Positions 11,835 through 21,708 of a stretch of DNA of 64,000 nucleotides are shown here, one piece after another. The position numbers and the translations under genes are program-made. Location of the stretch: NCBI RefSeq assembly GCF_003148685.1, contig NZ_QGGR01000003.1, forward strand, positions 310,001 through 374,000. Reading direction: 5' to 3'. The DNA is from Actinoplanes xinjiangensis (GTDB taxonomy: Bacteria > Actinomycetota > Actinomycetes > Mycobacteriales > Micromonosporaceae). The notes beneath the pieces are model-generated. The model worked only from the letters and a program-made list of their open reading frames with translations, did not search any database and was not told the origin of the DNA. Position 1 is the stretch's first letter, and every line of letters starts with the position of its first letter.

Positions 11835-13682
11835 ATGCCTGAGCTGCGCTCCCGGACCTCGACCCACGGTCGCACCATGGCCGGCGCGCGCGCCCTGTGG
11901 CGCGCCACCGGCATGACCGACGACGATTTCGGCAAGCCGATCGTCGCCATCGCCAACAGCTATACCCAGTTCGTACCCGGGCATGTGCACCTCAAGGACA
12001 TGGGCGGCCTGGTCGCCGAGTCGATCTTCGAGGCCGGCGGCATCGGCCGTGAGTTCAACACGATCGCGGTCGACGACGGCATCGCGATGGGCCACGGCGG
12101 CATGCTCTACTCGCTGCCCAGCCGCGAGCTGATCGCCGACGCCGTGGAATACATGGTCAACGCCCACTGCGCGGACGCGCTGGTCTGCATCTCGAACTGC
12201 GACAAGATCACCCCCGGCATGCTGCTCGCCGCGCTGCGGCTCAACATCCCGACGGTCTTCGTCTCCGGCGGCCCGATGGAGGCCGGCAAGACGATCGCCA
12301 TCGAGGGCGTCGTCCACGAGAAGCTGGACCTGGTCGACGCGATGAGCGCCGCCGCCAACGACAAGGTCACCGACGCCCAGCTCGACACCATCGAGCGGTC
12401 CGCCTGCCCGACCTGCGGCTCCTGCTCCGGCATGTTCACCGCCAACTCGATGAACTGCCTGACCGAGGCGATCGGCCTGTCACTGCCCGGCAACGGCTCG
12501 ACGCTCGCCACGCACGCCTCCCGCAAGGCGCTGTTCACCGAGGCGGGCCGGCTGATCGTCGAGATCGCCAAGGACTACTACGAGAACAACGACGAGTCGG
12601 TCCTGCCCCGCGCGATCGCCAGCCGCGACGCCTTCGAGAACGCGGTCGCCCTGGACGTGGCGATGGGCGGCTCGACCAACACGATCCTGCACCTGCTGGC
12701 CGCGGCCCGTGAGGCCGAGCTCGACTTCAGCGTCTCCGACATCGACGCGATCTCCCGCCGGGTGCCCTGCCTGTCGAAGGTCGCCCCGAACAGCCCGAAA
12801 TACCACATGGAGGACGTGCACCGGGCCGGCGGCATCCCCGCCCTGCTCGGCGAGCTGTACCGCGGCGGCGTGCTCAAGACCGGCGTCCGCGCGGTCCACG
12901 CACCGTCGCTGTCCACCTGGCTCGACAAGTGGGACATCCGCGGCGACTCCCCGTCCGAGCAGGCGCTGGAGCTGTTCCACGCCGCACCCGGCGGGGTCCG
13001 CACCACCCAGCCGTTCAGCACGCAGAACCGCTGGGCGAGCCTCGACACCGACGCCGAAGGCGGCTGCATCCGGTCGGTCGAGCACGCCTACACCGTCGAC
13101 GGCGGCCTGGCCATCCTCTTCGGCAACCTCGCCCCCGACGGCTGCGTCGTCAAGACCGCCGGCGTCGACGAGTCGATCTGGAAATTCACCGGCCCGGCCC
13201 GCGTCTACGAGTCACAGGACGACGCGGTCACCGGCATCCTCGGCAAAGAGGTCGTCGAGGGCGACGTCGTGATCATCCGCTACGAGGGCCCGCGCGGCGG
13301 CCCCGGCATGCAGGAGATGCTCTACCCCACCTCGTTCCTCAAGGGCCGGGGCCTCGGCAAGGCCTGCGCGCTGATCACCGACGGCCGCTTCTCCGGCGGC
13401 ACCTCCGGCCTCTCCATCGGCCACGTCTCCCCCGAGGCGGCCGGCGGCGGGCTCATCGCCCTCGTCGAGACCGGCGACGAGATCACCATCGACATCCCCG
13501 GCCGCAGCATCACCCTCAACGTCCACGACGACGTCCTGGCCCAGCGCCGGCACGAGCAGGAGCGGCGGCCCAAGCCGTACACGCCGGTCTCCCGCCAGCG
13601 CCCGGTGTCGGCGGCGCTGCGCGCCTACGCCTCGATGGCCACCGCCGCCAGCGACGGCGCATACCGGCGCGTTCCCGAATAG
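11835..13682 (+). CDS. ilvD: Dihydroxy-acid dehydratase
   Basis: Dehydrates dihydroxyisovalerate and dihydroxymethylvalerate to the 2-keto acids, the third common step of valine/isoleucine synthesis; an Fe-S enzyme. The 615 residues contain the cluster-binding cysteines in NCDKITPGM and [17 protein letters not shown], and the C-terminal [20 protein letters not shown] block of the IlvD/Edd family. The start at [13 protein letters not shown] follows the family; an ATG nine bases earlier is possible. It is transcribed divergently from the GGDEF-EAL gene and is followed by a repeat array before a convergent gene. Confidence 0.96.
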   Translation: MPELRSRTSTHGRTMAGARALWRATGMTDDDFGKPIVAIANSYTQFVPGHVHLKDMGGLVAESIFEAGGIGREFNTIAVDDGIAMGHGGMLYSLPSRELIADAVEYMVNAHCADALVCISNCDKITPGMLLAALRLNIPTVFVSGGPMEAGKTIAIEGVVHEKLDLVDAMSAAANDKVTDAQLDTIERSACPTCGSCSGMFTANSMNCLTEAIGLSLPGNGSTLATHASRKALFTEAGRLIVEIAKDYYENNDESVLPRAIASRDAFENAVALDVAMGGSTNTILHLLAAAREAELDFSVSDIDAISRRVPCLSKVAPNSPKYHMEDVHRAGGIPALLGELYRGGVLKTGVRAVHAPSLSTWLDKWDIRGDSPSEQALELFHAAPGGVRTTQPFSTQNRWASLDTDAEGGCIRSVEHAYTVDGGLAILFGNLAPDGCVVKTAGVDESIWKFTGPARVYESQDDAVTGILGKEVVEGDVVIIRYEGPRGGPGMQEMLYPTSFLKGRGLGKACALITDGRFSGGTSGLSIGHVSPEAAGGGLIALVETGDEITIDIPGRSITLNVHDDVLAQRRHEQERRPKPYTPVSRQRPVSAALRAYASMATAASDGAYRRVPE

Positions 13683-13875
13683 AAACCACGCGACGGGGCC
13701 GGGAGACAGACGTCCTCCCGGCCTCGGCCTTTCCTCCCGTACGGCCCTTTCTCCTGTACGGCCCTTTCCCTTGTACGGCCCACCACTCCCGCCGACTACC
13801 CCGTCCCGGACCACACCGCGACGCGGGCGGCACTCCCGGCCGTAACGCGCCCGCCGGGCTGATCCGGTGGTCACC
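13683..13875. other. Spacer between ilvD and the 63-bp repeat array
   Basis: No gene is seen. The first part has three short near-repeats of a C/T-rich segment ending in TACGGCCC (about 13739-13781). The frames open on either strand across this spacer lack start sites and codon bias and come from high GC content. Confidence 0.5.
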
Positions 13876-14180
13876 GGCTGGTTCCCACCGCTGTCTCCAG
13901 ACCGCTGAGACAGCGGTGCAAACCAGCCCGGCACTCGCGGCTGGTCACCACCGCTGTCTCCAGGCGGCTGAAACAGCGGTGACAACCAGCCCGGCACTCG
14001 CGGCTGGTCACCACCGCTGTCTCGGGGTGGTTGAGACAGCGGTGGGAACCAGCCGGGCACTTGTGGCTGGTCGTCACCGCTGTCTCGGGGCGGCTGAGAC
14101 AGCGGTGAGGACCAGCCGGGCACTTGTGGCTGGTTCCCACCGCTGTCTCCGGGCGGCTGAGACAGCGGTGAGGACCAGCC
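13876..14180. repeat. Array of five 63-bp palindromic repeats (locus A)
   Basis: Five units start at 13876, 13939, 14002, 14065 and 14128, an exact 63-bp period. Each unit is itself an inverted repeat: an outer GGCTGGT / ACCAGCC pair and an inner CACCGCTGTCTC / GAGACAGCGGTG pair around an 8-10 base loop. Each RNA copy would therefore fold into a long hairpin. Arms are conserved while loops and the 10-base spacer between units drift. The array lies between the 3' ends of two convergent genes. Because 63 is a multiple of three, frames stay open through it on both strands; these are not regarded as genes. Three more copies lie at 39042-39220. Confidence 0.95.
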
Positions 14181-14224
14181 GGGGGTGGAGGGCGCGCGGG
14201 TCGGGGGCGCGGGGCTGGAGGGGG

Positions 14225-15352
14225 TCAGTTCCAGGTGGGGAGGGGGCCGCCCGGCGACTTGCGTTCGAGGTAGCGGAGCACCTCGCGACAGTCGAGGTTC
14301 GGGGAGCTGTAGGTGTTGCCCTTCAGCGCTTCCAGCAGAGGTTGGTCACCGGCCAGCTGGTCGTTCTCGTTATGGCAGGTCAGGCGGCTGTCCACGGCGG
14401 ACTGCGGGATGCGCATCACATAGCGGGTGTCGGCGTGCAGGACCGTCAGCCACTCCTCGGTCTCCGCGATCGGGTAGCCGACGAAACGGCTCGACGGTCG
14501 TACCTCCAATCGGTTGACGCCGTCCTCGAGGTTCTGAGTGGAGGTCACCGCGGAGCCGTTGAGCAGGAACGCCTGGGCGGACACCCACGGGGCGTCGAGA
14601 CTGTGCATGAACTGGAACGCCAGCGCCGCGGCACCCAGGTAGACGACCGACAGCCCCTGCCAGGAGGCGAGCGTCCGGTGGCGGCGGCTCAGGCGCTCGT
14701 CGGGAGACTCGGACCAGCGGCGGCGCAGACGCAGGACGACGAGTTCCACGCAGAGGGCGACCGCCACCACGGCCAAGCCGTTGAGCAGATATTTGTACGG
14801 TGAGGCCAGAGCGGTCACCGTGGCGACGATCAGGATCAGCGGCCACAGGGCGGGCTGGAGCCGGGCGCGGAACCGGATCGCGAACCACAGCGTTCCGAGA
14901 GCGATCGCGGGAAGCACGTAGTAGGCGTAGATGGTCACCGTTCCCAACGCGACCTGCACCGGGGTCGCGGCGAGAAGAGCCGTCGTCGTGGTCAGCGAAT
15001 ACCGGCCCACTCCGTAGATCTTGATCAGGAACAGCAGCAGGAGCAGCGCGGAACCGATCGCCAGCAGTTCCCGCGTGGTGATCTTCGACTCGGCCCGGTC
15101 GCCAGCCGATCCGGCGTCGGCCGCCGACACCGTCGCATCGCGGCCGGTCTGCGCGGGCAGCCCTGCCGCCGGCGGCTCAACCGTCGACTGTCGGGCCGTC
15201 AACTCCTCGGCGGGGGCGGCCGCCGCGGCACCGGGAGTATCCGCCGCGGCCGGATCGCCGTGCGCCTTGCGCGGGGTCGGCATCGGATTGCGGCGGGATT
15301 CGGCGGACGAGCGGTATGGGTGGATACGGGAACGCTTCCGGGGGTTCGCCAT
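14225..15352 (-). CDS. Putative multi-pass membrane protein
   Basis: A 375-residue protein of no recognised family. An Ala/Pro/Thr-rich hydrophilic N-terminus of about 95 residues is followed by five likely membrane segments (beginning LLAIGSALLLLLFLIKIYGVG), a basic loop RLRRRWSESPDERLSRRHR, a further hydrophobic segment, and a C-terminal extracytoplasmic or soluble domain with two cysteines (RLTCHNENDQ and NLDCREVLRYL) that may form a disulfide. The start at 15352 has an AAAGGC ribosome-binding sequence; the frame is open 19 codons upstream. It is convergent with ilvD across the repeat array. Confidence 0.72.
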   Translation of the reverse strand: MANPRKRSRIHPYRSSAESRRNPMPTPRKAHGDPAAADTPGAAAAAPAEELTARQSTVEPPAAGLPAQTGRDATVSAADAGSAGDRAESKITTRELLAIGSALLLLLFLIKIYGVGRYSLTTTTALLAATPVQVALGTVTIYAYYVLPAIALGTLWFAIRFRARLQPALWPLILIVATVTALASPYKYLLNGLAVVAVALCVELVVLRLRRRWSESPDERLSRRHRTLASWQGLSVVYLGAAALAFQFMHSLDAPWVSAQAFLLNGSAVTSTQNLEDGVNRLEVRPSSRFVGYPIAETEEWLTVLHADTRYVMRIPQSAVDSRLTCHNENDQLAGDQPLLEALKGNTYSSPNLDCREVLRYLERKSPGGPLPTWN

Positions 15353-15773
15353 CGACGTCCAGCCTTTCGTGAGCCGGTCTCCCGCCGCCAGCGTAGGCAT
15401 CGCCCACAATGGCCGGAACAGCAGGAGTCGCCGCCCCTCGCGGGACGGCGACTCTTGTTCAAACGGCTCAGCGACCGGAACGGATACCGGTCACCGAACC
15501 AGCCTGGCCAGCGGCCCGGCCTGCGACCGGCTGCCGAACCCGCTTGCCCCAGCGACCAGCTGATCAGCGAGCCACCGGTCACCGGCCGATTAGCGAACCC
15601 GCGTCACCCCCTCGGGGCCTACGGAGCCCGGCCGCGGGCCAACGGGCACCGGCCTTCGGTCGCGGGCCAACGGACGCGCCATCTGGACGGCTGACGAACC
15701 CGCTTGCCCTCCGGCCCGCGGCCTGGGGCCGCGGGCCGGTCAGCCGACCGTGACGGTTATGGAACCGCGGTGG
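15353..15773. other. Spacer between peroxidase 3' end and membrane-protein gene, with hairpin
   Basis: No gene is supported. It contains a strong hairpin (9-bp stem 15425-15433 with 15446-15454, further pairing in the loop) that may terminate the peroxidase transcript. The segment GAACCCGCTTGCCC appears twice (near 15536 and 15699), and a GCGGGCCAACGG segment appears twice near 15640-15672. The spacer therefore looks like decayed short repeats. Confidence 0.5.
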
Positions 15774-18700
15774 TCAGCGGACCGTGGTGGTCACTGCTGA
15801 TCCGGGGGCGGTGCCGGCTGCATTGACGGCCTGGACGGTGGCCCGGTACCGGGTGTTCGCCGGAACCCCGGTGGGTGCGGTGAAGCTCGCGGCCTTCGCA
15901 CCGGCGGGGACGGTGGTCACGACGGCGGTGCCGCGGGCGGTGCCCTTGGCGTTCAGGCGCTGCCAGGTGATCCGGTAGCCGGTGATCTTCGAGCCGCCGG
16001 TGCCGGCGGGGGCGGTCCAGCGGACGGTCGTGGTGAGCTTGCCGCCCCTGCTGCCGGGCTTGGCGGTCAGGGAACGGACCTTTCCGGGTACGGTCCGCGG
16101 TGTCACCACCGTGCTGGAAGTGGACCAGGCGCCAGCACCCAGCGCGTTGACCGCGCGGACCCGGAACCGGTAGGCAGTGCCGTTGGCCAGGCCGTTCACC
16201 GTCTGCACGCCGGCCGCGGCCGGAGCGGTCCGCAGTGCGCCGGACTGGCGGCCGGCACCGTTGAGTACCTGGATCTCGTAGCGCTGGACCGGGCTGCCCC
16301 CGTTGTCGACCGGGGCCGTCCACCGCACCACCGCGGCGGCGGCTGCCGGGTCGGGCTTCCCGATGCGGGCGGCGCCGGGCACGGTCCGCGTGTCCGGAGT
16401 GGAGCCGGGGCCGCCGGGGGTCGGCGTGGTGCTGCCGGTCGGGCTGGGCGTCGCGGTCCGGGTCGGCGAAACCGTCGGACCAGGCCCTCCGGGGCGGGTC
16501 GGCGACACGGTGGGAACCGGAGTCGCCGTCCAGGTCGGCGTGGCGGAGGGCGCCGGAGTGACAGGCCCGGTACCGGGGCCACCGGTTCCAGGATTGCCGG
16601 CGCCGGGGCCGCTTCCGGGGATACCGGTTCCGGGGCCCGTGCCAGGACCGGTTCCGGGGTTGCCGGTGCCAGGCTCCGTTCCGGGGTTGCCGGTACCGGG
16701 GCCAGCGCCAGGGCCGGTTCCGGGGCCCGTTCCGGGGTTGCCGGTACCGGGGTCGGTCGTGCCCGGGTCAGTGGTGCCGGGGTCGGTGGTACCAGGGCCG
16801 GCCAAGGCGGTCGGCGTGATCGTGTTGGAGATGCCGGAGAAGGCGCTGGCGCCGGCCGCGTTCACCGCACGCACCCAGAAGGCGTAGGGAACGCCGCTGG
16901 TCAGCCCGGTCATGGTCATCTCGTTGATTCCGGCGTCGGCCACGTCGACACCGACGACGATGCCGGTCTCCGCGTCGAGGACCTGGATCTCGTAGCCGTA
17001 GATCGGGGTTCCGCCGTCGTGGAGGGGCGTGGTCCAGCGGACCACGGCACTCTCCTCCCCGGCAGTGGCGGCGCCGATGCCGGGAGCATCCGGCGCGACG
17101 GGCGTCGCCGGCCGCGGCGGCGCCACCGTGGTCGGGGCGGTGGTGGGTGTGCCCGGAGCGGTCGTCGGCGGCGTGACGACGGGAACGGTAGTCGTCGGCG
17201 TGACCACGGGAACGGTGGTCGGCGGCGTGACCACGGGAACGGTCGTCGTCGGCGCCGCGGTCGGCTCGGTGGGAGCGGTGGTGGTCGGCGTGACGCTGGT
17301 GGGTCCCGGCTGCGGGGCCGGCTCCTGCCCGCTACCGCCCGCGCCGGGCCCGTTCGCCCCGGGCCCGTTCACCCCAGGCTCGTTGTCGCCGAGATCGTTG
17401 TCGTCCGGCTCGGTCTCGCCGGGCTCGGCCGGGCCGTCGTCGCCGGGGACGGCCGCCACCGGGGTGACCGGGCCGAACGGTGCGGTGAAGACGCCCGGGC
17501 CGGCCGCGGTGTCGGTGCGGATCCGGAACGTGTAGCCGGTGCCGTTGGTCAGGCCGGTGACGACCAGGCTGCGGGTCTCGGCGTCGAGGCCGGTCAGGAT
17601 GGTCTCGCCGGCGCCGGTGCGCTCCAGGGTGAGGCCGGTGACCGGCTCGCCGCCGGTGGCGTCGGGAACGGTGATCAGGACGGTGGCCCGGCCGTCGCCG
17701 GGGAAGGCGCTGACTCCGAGGAAGGCCGACATGGCGCTGATGTCCACGGTCTGGTCGTCGAAGTGCAGCAGTTCGACGTTGCGGACGATGTCGCTGCCGT
17801 CGGGGCCGGAGACGAGGACGCCGCCGGAGATCGGGGTGACCGCGTACTCGGCGCGGGCTCCGGCGTAGACGGCCGTGTCCCTGCCGGGCGTGGGTGAGGT
17901 GGCGATCTCCCGTACCGTGATGACGTCGTCGGGGTTGATCCTGCCTGCGAAGACGTCGGCCCGGAGTGCGGCGAGCGACGACGCGGTGATCGAGGTGCCC
18001 CGGACCGCGAGCCGGACCGTCAGGTGGCGGTCGCCGTCGATGATGTCGTTGCCGAGACGGCCTTCGATGAGGTCGTCGCCGGCGCCGCCGAGCAGGATGT
18101 TGCCCTCGCCCCAGACGTCGCCGGTGAGGTCGCAGGCGCGGCCGGTCCGGTTGGCGACGCCGCTCACGGGCATCGGCAGTTCGGTGACCACCTGGTCGAG
18201 GCCGTGGATGCGGGCGATGCCGGCGGCGTCGAGAGCGTCGCAGCCGATCGCGCCGTCGACCGCGGGCACCGTGTCGTCGCCACGCAGGATGTCGTCGCCG
18301 TTGCCGCCGGAGAGCGATTCGACCTCGTCGTAGCGGTCGCGGACGCCGGTGTCGAGGCCGTCGAGACCGAGCAGCGGCAGGTCGAGGTCAGCGTCGACGG
18401 CCGCCGAACCGGCAAGAGAACCGGCGAGAGAACCGTCGAGAGAGCCGGTGGGAGAGCCGGTGAGAGAACCGGCGAGGGAGCCGGCGAGAGGGCCGGCGAT
18501 GGACCAGTCCCAGCCGGAGCCGCCGGCGTTCTTCTCGATGCCGGGGCCCTGGACCCCGATGTCGTCGCCGCCCTCCATGTCGTAGTCGTCGTCGCCGCCC
18601 TCGCCGATCAGCACGTCGTGGCCGGGCCTGTTGGCGTCGTCGCGGAAGAACAGGTTGCCGCTGTCGCCCTGGAGCAGGTCGGGTGAGTCGCCGCCCTCGA

Positions 18701-21566
18701 TCCAGTCGTCGCCGGAGTCGCCGAGCGCGCTGTCCTCGCCGTCCCCGGCGATGATCATGTCGTCGCCCTCGCCGCCGAAGGTCTCGTTGGCGTTGGCGCC
18801 GCCGTTGGTGAAGTCGCGGCCGTCGCCGCCGAGGACGATGTCGAGGCCGGGTCCGGCGTCGATGGCGTCGTTGCCGGGGCCGCCCATCGAGAAGTCGGCG
18901 CCGCCGGAGTCGGTGAGCAGGTCGTCGCCCTCGCCGCCGACGGTGACGTCGTCGCCGGCACCGCCGTCGAGCACGTCGTCGCCTTCGGCGCCCCAGATGG
19001 TGTCGTTGTCGTTGCCCGCCCGGATCCGGTCCCGGTTCTCGGTTCCGCTGTAGACGGACTGGGCGTTCATGCCGGCCTTGTCGACGCTGTTGCGGGCCCG
19101 GTACGCGATGGTGCCGTCGGGCAGGCGCATCAGCATGGCCCGCTCGTCGCACTCGCTGGCGGGGTCGTCGTCGACCAGGTTGCCCTGCCGGGCGTACCCC
19201 TGTCCGGTCCCGTCGAGGGTGTGGAGGTCGAATTTGCAGTCGGCGGTGGCGAAGACGTCGGCGCGCAGGCCGGTGGCCGTGGTGTTGCGGCTGATCAGCT
19301 CGGCGAACGTGTTTCCCTCGAGCTGGCCGCGCAGGTTCATGCCGGGGGTACGGGCCAGGTAGTACAGCCGGTCCCCGTTCTGCAACGCGGTCAGCTGTGC
19401 CTCGAAGACGTAGTCGAAGGTGCTGCCGAGCAGCCCGCCGAACGGTTCGGTGGTCTCGGCGAGACCACCGATCCACAGGTCGATGTCGTCGAGGCCGGAG
19501 CCGGCCGCGGTCCACGTGCCGGTGGCGTTGAGGAAGTCGGCGCCGGCCGGGGTCTCGAGCAGGGTACGCGCGGCGGCCCGCCGGCCGTCCACCGTGGTCG
19601 CGCCGACCACCGACGGGTGCCTGCCGTACGCGGCCACGAAGTTGACGAGCGACTCCGGGTGTTTGAGGTGCTCGCCGAAGTCGACCCAGCTGGCGTACGG
19701 CCGCAGCCGCCCGTCGTTGGTGCGGCCGTGCAGCACCCGGCGCAGGTTGTTGAGCGTCGGGATGCCCTCGGAGCGCCCCCGGGCGATGTTGATCGCGCCC
19801 AGGTCCATCGGCAGGCCGAGCAGGTTGTTGCGCAGCGTGTCGGTCATGAACTCGTCGAGGTCGTTGCCGACCTGCTCGGTCATGCCCATGACGATCTCGC
19901 CGGCCGCGGCCTCCGGTGACAGGGTGCCGCCGTTGGTGAACGCGGGCGGGTTGAGGAAGCCGTCGAGCAGGGAGAGGTCTCCGGCGGTGGGCCGGTGGAT
20001 GCTCTCGTTCAGCATCGAGTGGCCGAACCGGTAGACGGCGTGCGCGAATTCGGCGTAGACGGCCGGGTCGAGTTCGGTCTGGGTGAACGCGGCCGGCTGG
20101 AAGGGGTTGATCGCCGGCTGGATCTTGCGGGCGAACTCCTCGAAGACGAGGTGCTGGTACTCCATCTCGTTGATGAACCGGGCGGCCTGGAAGATCCGCT
20201 CACCGGTCCACTCCGGGTTGCCGTCGATGATCCGCGCGATGTCGCTGACCAGGCGGTTGTGCTCGGAGTGGAAGATCTGGTGCACGGCGGTGAGACCGAT
20301 GTTCTCGTTGGCCCGGCCGTCACCGGCGAGGTAGTGGGCGGCCAGCATCTCGTCGTCGTAGGTGCCGGCCGGCTGGGCCGCGAAGTCGGCGGAGGCGACG
20401 GTGTCGGTGTCCGGGACGAGGGGCCTGCCGCTGGACGACGAGACGGGCGTCGCGTGGTGTGCGATGTCGGTGAGGAACGGGGTGTCGAAGTGCACCACGT
20501 TCGCGGGCACCGCCACCGGGTTCGCGAGGTCGCCCTCGACCAGGCCGGTCGCCGTGACGTACTGCGGGAGGCCGCGGGCCGGGCCGGGGACGAAGGCGCC
20601 GTACGCGTCGGCGAGCACCATCGGCACGTTGAGCGCGTCCCGGTCGCTCAGCGACAGTCCGAGCACCTCCCGCGCCTGCCGCCTGACGTCGGCCCAGGTC
20701 GGCAGGCCGCCCGCGGCACCGGTGAGCAGGTTGCCGGTGGTCTTCCCGGCAGCGGTGTACTCCCGCAGGAACACCTGGTGGGCGGCGTGCGACGTGTAGG
20801 TCTGCGAGTTGTCGACGTACGGGGTGTCGGTGTTCTTCGACGGGTTCTTCGCCCGGGTCAGCATCATGAACCGCATGGCCGGCGGCACGTACTTCGCGTC
20901 GCCCGGCTTCGGGTCGTCGGCGGTGCCGGTGAGCCGGTCGGGTCCGGCGATCAGCGGGTCGTCGGCGCGCAGCGGCACCATGACGATGTCGTCGCCCTTG
21001 ACGGTCTGGTCGATGCCGTGGTCGAAGAACTGCCCGAACAGCGTGAACCACGAGTTGTACGGCGCGGACAGCCCGAAGTCGGTGGTGACGTTCGGGATGA
21101 ACAGCGTGACGCCGTCGGTGTTGCCGCCGGAGACCGCGACCGCGGCGGGATTGGCCGCGGTCTGGTCGGCGATGATGTTGCTGATCTGCCGCGGTGCCGC
21201 GTCGACCGGGCGGGGGCCCCGGTAGGCGCCGGTGTGCTGGGCCGGGGCGAGGCGCGGGAACTCCTGGTCGGCCGCGCCGTAGTTCTCCTGACCGGGCGTG
21301 AGGTGGTTGCAGGTTCCGTCGACCGTGCGCAGGCCCATCGAGAGCAGTGGGCTTCCGAGCTGGTCCAGCAGGGCTCCGCACGGACCGGTCTCGCTGGTGG
21401 TGGCGGCGACGTGTGCCTCGGCGATCCTGATCTGCTGGAGGATGTACGACAGATCGGCCTCGGTGATCGTGAACCCCTGACCGATCGGGGCGGCCTGCGC
21501 GGGAACGGCCAGGACAGTGGTGGCGAGCAGCGCACCGAGCGCCGCGGCGGACCAGACTCTACGCAA
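15774..21566 (-). CDS. Secreted animal-type haem peroxidase with RTX and fibronectin III domains
   Basis: A 1930-residue exported protein. A signal peptide (residues 1-26, ending AQA-AP) precedes an animal haem peroxidase domain (about 60-780) with the distal His183 in FGQFFDHGID and the proximal His516 in HAVYRFGHSM. Next come RTX-type calcium repeats GGxGxDxxx (about 843-1012 and again near 1089-1180), interrupted by a GSLAGSL four-residue repeat (about 1023-1052). Four fibronectin III-like domains follow (about 1303-1373, 1495-1590, 1731-1823, 1825-1930), separated by Thr/Pro/Val-rich and Gly-Pro-Gly-Thr linkers. It should oxidise substrates outside the cell with hydrogen peroxide and use calcium for folding. 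The multicopper oxidase pair lies directly upstream on the same strand, beyond a terminator. Confidence 0.92.
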   Translation of the reverse strand: MRRVWSAAALGALLATTVLAVPAQAAPIGQGFTITEADLSYILQQIRIAEAHVAATTSETGPCGALLDQLGSPLLSMGLRTVDGTCNHLTPGQENYGAADQEFPRLAPAQHTGAYRGPRPVDAAPRQISNIIADQTAANPAAVAVSGGNTDGVTLFIPNVTTDFGLSAPYNSWFTLFGQFFDHGIDQTVKGDDIVMVPLRADDPLIAGPDRLTGTADDPKPGDAKYVPPAMRFMMLTRAKNPSKNTDTPYVDNSQTYTSHAAHQVFLREYTAAGKTTGNLLTGAAGGLPTWADVRRQAREVLGLSLSDRDALNVPMVLADAYGAFVPGPARGLPQYVTATGLVEGDLANPVAVPANVVHFDTPFLTDIAHHATPVSSSSGRPLVPDTDTVASADFAAQPAGTYDDEMLAAHYLAGDGRANENIGLTAVHQIFHSEHNRLVSDIARIIDGNPEWTGERIFQAARFINEMEYQHLVFEEFARKIQPAINPFQPAAFTQTELDPAVYAEFAHAVYRFGHSMLNESIHRPTAGDLSLLDGFLNPPAFTNGGTLSPEAAAGEIVMGMTEQVGNDLDEFMTDTLRNNLLGLPMDLGAINIARGRSEGIPTLNNLRRVLHGRTNDGRLRPYASWVDFGEHLKHPESLVNFVAAYGRHPSVVGATTVDGRRAAARTLLETPAGADFLNATGTWTAAGSGLDDIDLWIGGLAETTEPFGGLLGSTFDYVFEAQLTALQNGDRLYYLARTPGMNLRGQLEGNTFAELISRNTTATGLRADVFATADCKFDLHTLDGTGQGYARQGNLVDDDPASECDERAMLMRLPDGTIAYRARNSVDKAGMNAQSVYSGTENRDRIRAGNDNDTIWGAEGDDVLDGGAGDDVTVGGEGDDLLTDSGGADFSMGGPGNDAIDAGPGLDIVLGGDGRDFTNGGANANETFGGEGDDMIIAGDGEDSALGDSGDDWIEGGDSPDLLQGDSGNLFFRDDANRPGHDVLIGEGGDDDYDMEGGDDIGVQGPGIEKNAGGSGWDWSIAGPLAGSLAGSLTGSPTGSLDGSLAGSLAGSAAVDADLDLPLLGLDGLDTGVRDRYDEVESLSGGNGDDILRGDDTVPAVDGAIGCDALDAAGIARIHGLDQVVTELPMPVSGVANRTGRACDLTGDVWGEGNILLGGAGDDLIEGRLGNDIIDGDRHLTVRLAVRGTSITASSLAALRADVFAGRINPDDVITVREIATSPTPGRDTAVYAGARAEYAVTPISGGVLVSGPDGSDIVRNVELLHFDDQTVDISAMSAFLGVSAFPGDGRATVLITVPDATGGEPVTGLTLERTGAGETILTGLDAETRSLVVTGLTNGTGYTFRIRTDTAAGPGVFTAPFGPVTPVAAVPGDDGPAEPGETEPDDNDLGDNEPGVNGPGANGPGAGGSGQEPAPQPGPTSVTPTTTAPTEPTAAPTTTVPVVTPPTTVPVVTPTTTVPVVTPPTTAPGTPTTAPTTVAPPRPATPVAPDAPGIGAATAGEESAVVRWTTPLHDGGTPIYGYEIQVLDAETGIVVGVDVADAGINEMTMTGLTSGVPYAFWVRAVNAAGASAFSGISNTITPTALAGPGTTDPGTTDPGTTDPGTGNPGTGPGTGPGAGPGTGNPGTEPGTGNPGTGPGTGPGTGIPGSGPGAGNPGTGGPGTGPVTPAPSATPTWTATPVPTVSPTRPGGPGPTVSPTRTATPSPTGSTTPTPGGPGSTPDTRTVPGAARIGKPDPAAAAAVVRWTAPVDNGGSPVQRYEIQVLNGAGRQSGALRTAPAAAGVQTVNGLANGTAYRFRVRAVNALGAGAWSTSSTVVTPRTVPGKVRSLTAKPGSRGGKLTTTVRWTAPAGTGGSKITGYRITWQRLNAKGTARGTAVVTTVPAGAKAASFTAPTGVPANTRYRATVQAVNAAGTAPGSAVTTTVR
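16560..16800. repeat. Gly-Pro-Thr linker repeats inside the peroxidase gene
   Basis: Degenerate repeats of 9 and 15-18 bases encode PGTTD and PGTGN/PGTGP units in the linker between the second and third fibronectin domains. A related repeat at 17160-17260 encodes TTTVPVVTP three times. Confidence 0.85.
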
Positions 21567-21671
21567 GGTGGGACCTCATCCGGGGAGCGAGAATGCCCGT
21601 TTGGAAGGGCTATTTCGGCATATGTTCTGGCAGCGGGCAGTGGTCCACCTGTGGGGATCCTGAAAGCAGAA

Positions 21672-21699
21672 ACGGCCCCCCTCCGCAGAGGGGGGCCGT
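21672..21699 (-). terminator. Rho-independent terminator of the multicopper oxidase operon
   Basis: An 11-bp perfect stem (21672-21682 with 21689-21699) with a six-base loop lies 9 bases after the stop of the partner gene and is followed on the minus strand by TTTCTGCTTTC. Confidence 0.8.
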
Positions 21700-21708
21700 G
21701 GCCGGGAC

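Noticed and set aside
11715..12317. N-terminal extension of the first GGDEF-EAL protein to 980 residues
   Set aside because: The extension lies antisense to ilvD, has no family similarity, and the membrane-domain start fits ATG 11714.
13871..14140. Open frames on both strands through the 63-bp repeats (21-residue repeat proteins)
   Set aside because: The repeat period is a multiple of three, so any frame free of stops stays open. There is no ribosome-binding site or codon bias, and the conserved feature is the palindrome, not a peptide.
13876..14180. CRISPR array
   Set aside because: Units follow each other with a 10-base variable joint, with no unique spacers of 30 bases or more, and no cas genes are in the window.
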